Below, in pieces: positions 1 to 5,416 of a stretch of DNA of 5,416 nucleotides; position 1 is the stretch's first letter; each line of letters begins with the position of its first letter. This DNA comes from Bryobacterales bacterium (GTDB lineage: Bacteria > Acidobacteriota > Terriglobia > Bryobacterales > Bryobacteraceae). The position numbers were made by a program, and so were the translations under genes. Below the pieces are notes generated by a model. It had not been told where the DNA came from, ran no database searches, and saw only the letters and a program-made list of their open reading frames with translations. The stretch covers positions 1-5,416 of the forward strand of contig SHUN01000257.1 in assembly GCA_009697495.1 (NCBI GenBank), read 5' to 3'.

Positions 1-2268
<2,268 letters not shown>

Positions 2269-2287
2269 CGCCAATACGAACTACAAT

Positions 2288-2292
2288 AGGGA
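2288..2292 (+). promoter_or_regulatory. Ribosome binding site for the small membrane protein (ATG 2299)
   Basis: AGGGA lies six bases before ATG 2299, a normal Shine-Dalgarno position. It overlaps the perfect ten-base palindrome GGGAATTCCC (2289-2298), which abuts the start codon. It supports the longer start, although a competing, stronger site exists inside the coding region at 2335-2340. Confidence 0.5.
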
Positions 2293-2298
2293 ATTCCC

Positions 2299-2802
2299 AT
2301 GGCTTCCACCGTCGCCAATTCGCAAGTTTCCTCCAAGGAGAGAAAGAAATCCATGCTCTGGTTATTATTCGCCGTCGGCGCGATGATCTTCTGGGGAGTT
2401 TACGGCCCCATCCTTCACGAAGGCCAGATCAAGCTGGGCAACCCGCTCCGCGCTTTGCTCTGTGTCGGCGCCGCATACTTTCTGGTGGGCGTGCTGGTCC
2501 CCCTCGTTACCCTTTCCGCTTCCGGCGGATTAGGCGATTTCAATAGCCGCGGAGTCTGGTACGCCACCCTCGGCGGCCTGCTCGGCGCGGCCGGCGCCGT
2601 CTGCATCATCTGGGCGTTCCGCAATGGCGGCGTGCCCAACTACGTCATGCCTATCGTTTTCGGCGGCGCTCCGCTCATCAATGTACTCGTAACCATGGCC
2701 ATGCATCCGCCTAAGGACAAGCCGAATCCCATGCTCTTCGTCGGCTACGTCGTGGTCGCCGCCGGCGCTTCCATGGTTTTCTATTTCAAGCCAAAGGGTT
2801 AG
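2299..2802 (+). CDS. Small five-helix membrane protein, EamA/DMT-like, uncharacterised
   Basis: The 167-residue product has a polar, basic N-terminus (residues 1-18, with KERKK) followed by five likely transmembrane helices at about 20-39, 51-74, 86-107, 114-135 and 145-163. Gly/Ala-rich helices, the FWGVYGPILHEGQ segment after helix 1, and the IWAFRNGG and GGAPLINVLVT segments recall one half of a ten-helix EamA (drug/metabolite transporter) protein. From memory, similar short proteins occur in Acidobacteria and Planctomycetes, annotated as hypothetical or EamA-like. A half-size DMT protein would be expected to work as a dimer in the inner membrane; this is inference. The gene starts 30 bases after the TonB-receptor stop, so co-transcription is likely. 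ATG 2299 has AGGGA six bases upstream. Met19 (ATG 2353), preceded by AAGGAG, is an alternative start that would place helix 1 at the very N-terminus (149 residues). TACAAT at 2282-2287 resembles a -10 box but lacks a good -35 partner. Coding is certain; function is not. Confidence 0.85.
   Translation: MASTVANSQVSSKERKKSMLWLLFAVGAMIFWGVYGPILHEGQIKLGNPLRALLCVGAAYFLVGVLVPLVTLSASGGLGDFNSRGVWYATLGGLLGAAGAVCIIWAFRNGGVPNYVMPIVFGGAPLINVLVTMAMHPPKDKPNPMLFVGYVVVAAGASMVFYFKPKG
2335..2340 (+). promoter_or_regulatory. Internal Shine-Dalgarno-like AAGGAG before Met19 (ATG 2353) of the membrane protein
   Basis: AAGGAG is a near-perfect match to the anti-Shine-Dalgarno complement. It ends twelve bases before the in-frame ATG 2353, which is somewhat long spacing. 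The site also encodes the SKE part of the polar N-terminus, so it may be a chance result of Lys/Glu codons. If used, it yields a 149-residue form starting MLWLLFAVG. Confidence 0.35.
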
Positions 2803-2806
2803 CCAT

Positions 2807-4072
2807 TTACCGCTTCGCGGCGCGCTTGCCGACACAATACAAATACCCCGACGTCCGCAGGAAAAGTTGCCCGTCGCTGATCGCCGGCGAACTCAAAGTG
2901 TAATCTTTCATGTCGTTTTCGGAAAGCACCTTAAATTCCGGTCCCGCCTGCAGGACAGTCACTAGCCCCTCTTCGTTCGTGACGTACAGCTTCCCGTCCG
3001 CCAGCACCGGGGAAGAGCTGTAGATCGCCGGCTTGATCCGCTTGCCCGCGTACACTTCCGCCCCCGTCTTTGCATCCAGACACCAGATGATTCCCCTGTC
3101 ATTGGTCACGTACAGATACTTCCCATCGGTCACCGGCGTCGGCACGTCGGGCCCATTGGGGTTCTGCCACACAACATGGCTCTTCGTCACATCCCCCTTG
3201 CCGCCCGGTTTCAACGCCGTCAATGGCCGCACTCTCGTCGATACGTAGATCAACCCATCTCGCACCACAGGCGACGCAATAATGCGATTCGCCGGATTGT
3301 TCTGCGGATTCAATACATTCGCCCGCCACAGCTCCTTTAACGTCAGCGGATCATGCCCCGTAACCACATCCCCGCCGGTGATGATGATCTCCGTCTGTTT
3401 CCCCGACGTCCAAACCGTCGGCGTCGTATAGCTGTCCGGCGATTCCACGATCGCATCGGTCGGCCGGTCCACGCGCATCAGCGTTTTGCCCGTCTTCGGA
3501 TCGATCCTCAAAATGTACGAAGGATCGTCCGTTTTCATTCCGTGCAAAACCTGCACATAAATCATTCCGTTCCAGAGCAGCGGCGACGACGCATACCCCC
3601 AATTCAGCCCAAACGCGCCATAGTCTTTCTGCACGTCGCGCGTCCATAACTCAGCGCCCGCAAAATCGAAGGCTTTGAAAATACCGGTCCCAGTCATTAC
3701 AAATACGCTCTTGCCATCGGTCACCGGAGACGGCGACGACATGTTTTGCTTGTTGATCTTGTAGTTCCCGCCGGCGAGATTCTTCTTCCATTTCACCGCC
3801 CCCGCGGCGCGATCCAATGCCCATAACTGCAAACCATCGCCTTCGGCGACATTCAGAAATATGTGTTCGCCCCAGATGATCGGCGTCGCTCCGCTGCGCC
3901 CGGGCAACGCCAGCTTCCACGTCACGTTCTCTTCCGTAGTCCACTTCTCCGGCAGTCTTTTTTCATCGCTCACTCCGTCAAGCGACGGGCCACGCCATTG
4001 CGGCCAGTTCCCGGCCATCACGGTCGCAAGAGAAAGTAGGAGTCCTATCCAGATTCGGCGCATATCCGCCAT
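2807..4072 (-). CDS. Secreted PQQ-binding-like beta-propeller repeat protein
   Basis: From ATG 4072 the product is 421 residues. MADMRR is followed by a hydrophobic stretch ([14 protein letters not shown]) and a likely signal-peptidase I site after VMA20; no lipobox Cys is present, so a soluble periplasmic or secreted protein is expected. Mature NWPQWRGP is the usual opening of this family in Acidobacteria and Planctomycetes. Propeller blades recur as S-S-P-x4-DG-x-x-(Y/F)V-x4-G-x2-x-(A/C)LD-x2-TG: clear copies include [38 protein letters not shown] with [25 protein letters not shown] and [12 protein letters not shown]. About seven or eight blades fit the length. The fold resembles BamB and quinoprotein dehydrogenases, but I see no dehydrogenase catalytic or disulfide motif, so PQQ binding and enzyme activity are not implied; a scaffold or ligand-binding role is as likely. 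The frame extends upstream to TTG 4120, adding MMPCGSRRDGTAKQGI ahead of the signal peptide; ATG 4072 is preferred because the signal peptide then sits at the N-terminus and AGGG lies four bases upstream. Met4 (4063) is also possible. The gene follows the broken DUF5995 gene by 31 bases. Confidence 0.9.
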   Translation of the reverse strand: MADMRRIWIGLLLSLATVMAGNWPQWRGPSLDGVSDEKRLPEKWTTEENVTWKLALPGRSGATPIIWGEHIFLNVAEGDGLQLWALDRAAGAVKWKKNLAGGNYKINKQNMSSPSPVTDGKSVFVMTGTGIFKAFDFAGAELWTRDVQKDYGAFGLNWGYASSPLLWNGMIYVQVLHGMKTDDPSYILRIDPKTGKTLMRVDRPTDAIVESPDSYTTPTVWTSGKQTEIIITGGDVVTGHDPLTLKELWRANVLNPQNNPANRIIASPVVRDGLIYVSTRVRPLTALKPGGKGDVTKSHVVWQNPNGPDVPTPVTDGKYLYVTNDRGIIWCLDAKTGAEVYAGKRIKPAIYSSSPVLADGKLYVTNEEGLVTVLQAGPEFKVLSENDMKDYTLSSPAISDGQLFLRTSGYLYCVGKRAAKR

Positions 4073-4103
4073 GATACCCTGCTTCGCGGTACCATCTCGC
4101 CGG

Positions 4104-4714
4104 CTACCGCAAGGCATCAATGATCAGCGCCACGTCCTGCGGATCCAGTACCCGCGCGCCAATCAGCGATACGACGCTGTCCGCCATGCCAATCGCCGCT
4201 TCCTTTTCCGCGCCTTCCAAATCCGCCAGCACCAGCGCCTGCAGCCACGCCGCGTCCCGCGCCTTCGACAAGCTGAATTCCACCAAACGTTCGTCGTCCT
4301 GTCCGCCCGCGATGTCCAACAGCCACATCAGTGGCGCAACGCTTGCAATTGCGTCCTGCAAGTCGCTGATCTGCTGGAAGTCCCGTTCCAGCGAATGAAT
4401 TGCGGGCCCCGGCGCCGTCTCCGCCGAAGCCACCGCCAGGTCCAGATTGGTGTGCGCGTTCACTCCCGCCAAAATGCTGAATGATCGCGACGGCCGTGCG
4501 TTCTGCCGCCCCAAACGCTCGCCAACCTTCATAAGCCGCCAAGTAGCGATTTGCAGCCTGGACATCCATTAGCTCCATCCGCGGTCCGTCCGTAAACCGT
4601 CACGCGCCGGTATAGGGCGGGGAAGTACCCCAGCCGCGACCGTTCCGTCTTCGCCCGTTCAATAATCACCGTCAATGCGTCAATCACTTCATCGATCGAA
4701 TTCGCTGCTGGCAT
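4104..4714 (-). pseudogene. DUF5995-family gene, disrupted by two frame changes and probable deletions
   Basis: Three minus-strand frames each carry successive parts of what I recognise from memory as a DUF5995 protein (function unknown). Part A, from ATG 4714 to about 4598, reads SIDEVIDALTVIIERAK then SRLGYFPALYRRVT. Part B, about 4599 to 4472, reads RFTDGPRMELMDVQAANRY then LAAYEGWRAF and AIIQHF. Part C, about 4473 to TAG 4104, reads LAGVNAHTNLDLAVASAE, LERDFQQISDLQDAI, and SLSKARDAAWLQALVLADL. Their order matches the family, where RRVT is followed by a GRFDDGPRM-type and then a QHLLLGMNAHINLDL-type segment. At the first junction part B is preceded directly by in-frame TGA (4602-4600), and about nine or ten expected residues between RRVT and RF are missing. 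At the second, the shift falls at TTTT (4474-4471), a net loss of two or gain of one base. The joined length (about 200 residues) is slightly short for the family. The neighbouring genes show no frame errors over more than 4 kb, which favours real decay over poor sequence. Missing segments are judged from remembered family consensus, not from an alignment. Confidence 0.75.
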
Positions 4715-4772
4715 TGACAAGCATTGTAATTGGTCTTGCGCCCTTCCGCAGTCCTGCGATATCGTTGCCCCA
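4715..4772. promoter_or_regulatory. Divergent intergenic region between the DUF5995 pseudogene and the hydrolase
   Basis: This 58-base gap separates two outward-facing starts and should hold the promoters of both transcripts. On the plus strand TTGACA (4714-4719) is a perfect -35 hexamer, but nothing like a -10 box occurs 16-18 bases later. On the minus strand TACAAT (4728-4723) matches five of six -10 positions, with no good -35; used as a promoter it would start transcription almost at ATG 4714. No Shine-Dalgarno sequence precedes the hydrolase ATG. Promoter assignments are weak; the regulatory role rests on position. Confidence 0.3.
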
Positions 4773-5416
4773 ATGCCCAAATCGATCCTCCTGCTTTTCA
4801 CTGCCGCCGCGCTGTTCGCCCAGCGGCCCGCTCCAGACCCGTCCGCGTTCCCTCTCTGGACAGGCGCAGCCCCTGGCGCACTGGGCGCTGACGATAAAGA
4901 CATCCCCACACTGACCCCGTGGCTTGCCAGGGAACCCAACGGCAAGGCCATCATCGTCTGCCCCGGCGGCGGTTATGGCGCCCTCGCCGTCGATCATGAA
5001 GGCAAACAGATCGCGCAGTGGCTCAACTCCCAGGGCATCTCGGCTTTCGTTCTCCGCTATCGCCTCGGCCCCAAGTATCGCCATCCCGCCATGTTGAACG
5101 ATGCCCAGCGAGCGCTCCGCACCGTTCGCGCCCGCGCCGCCGAATTCCATCTCAATCCCGATAAAATCGGCATCATGGGCTTCAGCGCCGGCGGCCACCT
5201 TTCCGCCACCGCCGCCACCCATTTCGACCCCGGCATCGCTTCTCACGCCGACGCCATCGAACGCGTCAGTTCCCGTCCCGATTTTGCCGTCCTCGCCTAT
5301 CCTGTTATCACCCTTACTGACGAGCTCTACGTTCACAAGGGCAGCCGCCGCAACCTCCTTGGTGACGCGCCCGATGCCGCTTTAGTTGAAAGCCTATCGA
5401 ACGAAAAAGCCGTTAC
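4773..5416 (+). CDS. Secreted alpha/beta hydrolase, acetyl-esterase/xylan-esterase-like (3'-truncated by window)
   Basis: The frame from ATG 4773 stays open to the window end, giving 214 residues plus two bases of the next codon. Residues 1-16 (MPKSILLLFTAAALFA) form a signal peptide with likely cleavage LFA/Q, so the enzyme should be periplasmic or secreted. CPGGGY at 63-68, after a beta-strand (KAIIV), is the oxyanion-hole loop equivalent to HGGG of carboxylesterases. FVLRYRLGP (92-100) and HPAMLNDAQRALRTVR (104-119) are characteristic of the acetyl esterase/BD-FAE-like branch of the dienelactone-hydrolase/COG0657 superfamily. GFSAGGH at 136-142 is the nucleophile elbow with Ser138. The acidic and histidine members of the triad are expected beyond the window, since relatives run to roughly 270-300 residues. 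Likely activity is ester removal from acetylated or feruloylated plant polysaccharide, but sequence alone does not fix the substrate. The start is chosen because it places the signal peptide at the N-terminus; no Shine-Dalgarno is evident, and the frame is open further upstream. The gene is divergent from the DUF5995 pseudogene. Confidence 0.88.
   Translation, partial: MPKSILLLFTAAALFAQRPAPDPSAFPLWTGAAPGALGADDKDIPTLTPWLAREPNGKAIIVCPGGGYGALAVDHEGKQIAQWLNSQGISAFVLRYRLGPKYRHPAMLNDAQRALRTVRARAAEFHLNPDKIGIMGFSAGGHLSATAATHFDPGIASHADAIERVSSRPDFAVLAYPVITLTDELYVHKGSRRNLLGDAPDAALVESLSNEKAV

Noticed and set aside
2810..2820. Small inverted repeat CCGC-TTC-GCGG near the convergent stops
   Set aside because: The stem is only four base pairs, lies inside the coding end of the propeller gene, and has no T-tract on either side, so it is not supported as a terminator.
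2807..4072. Quinoprotein (PQQ-dependent) dehydrogenase or BamB assignment for the propeller protein
   Set aside because: No catalytic dehydrogenase motifs or vicinal Cys pair are visible and there is no lipobox as in BamB; only the repeat fold can be supported.
3861..4484. Plus-strand open frame (207 codons) across the propeller 5' end and the DUF5995 remnant
   Set aside because: Its product is rich in Arg, Gln and Pro without domain features, and the other strand has recognisable protein families over the same bases.
4104..4714. Programmed ribosomal frameshifting as an explanation for the three frames
   Set aside because: Two shifts would be needed, there is no slippery heptamer with a downstream structure, part B is preceded by a stop, and residues appear to be missing at the first junction; decay is simpler.
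4714..4742. TTGACA at 4714-4719 as a complete sigma-70 promoter for the hydrolase
   Set aside because: The positions 16-18 bases downstream read TTGCGC/TGCGCC/GCGCCC, which are unlike a -10 box; TGTAAT lies only five bases after the hexamer, too close to pair with it.
4529..4954. Start of the DUF5995 part A frame at 4954 rather than 4714
   Set aside because: The extra N-terminal text is antisense to the hydrolase coding region and looks random, while conserved family sequence begins only just after Met 4714.
4689..5336. Minus-strand open frame (215 codons) opposite the alpha/beta hydrolase
   Set aside because: It is composed of low-complexity Gly/Ala/Asp text and lies antisense to a hydrolase with intact catalytic motifs; no family resemblance is seen.

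Overview
The window fits a chromosomal region of an acidobacterium, most likely of the Bryobacter/Solibacter group. This rests on three things seen in the sequence: an Oar-like TonB-dependent receptor of the type greatly expanded in that phylum, GC-rich coding with strong C/G preference at third codon positions, and secreted PQQ-type beta-propeller and alpha/beta-hydrolase genes. The taxonomic call is inference from gene content and style, not from a marker gene.

Layout. Bases 1-2268 (+) are the 3' part of a large TonB-dependent outer-membrane receptor whose 5' end lies outside the window. Thirty bases later, 2299-2802 (+) encodes a small five-helix inner-membrane protein resembling half of a drug/metabolite (EamA/DMT) transporter. 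It is convergent, with only four bases between stop codons, with a secreted PQQ-like beta-propeller protein at 2807-4072 (-). Upstream of that gene on the same strand, 4104-4714 (-) holds a DUF5995-type gene that can be read only by joining three reading frames, so it is called a pseudogene. Divergent from it, 4773-5416 (+) is the 5' part of a secreted alpha/beta hydrolase (acetyl-esterase/xylan-esterase-like), cut by the window end.

How the genes may work together. The receptor and the membrane protein are spaced like an operon and could handle import across the outer and inner membranes, but no substrate can be read from the sequence. The propeller gene sits 31 bases behind the broken DUF5995 gene and probably shared its transcript. 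The hydrolase starts a separate divergent unit. A link to glycan scavenging (receptor plus secreted esterase) is only a hypothesis.

There is no RNA gene, CRISPR array, insertion sequence or convincing terminator that I can support, and no gene-free stretch longer than about 60 bases. The most notable feature is the decaying DUF5995 gene. I see no convincing new biological system here.
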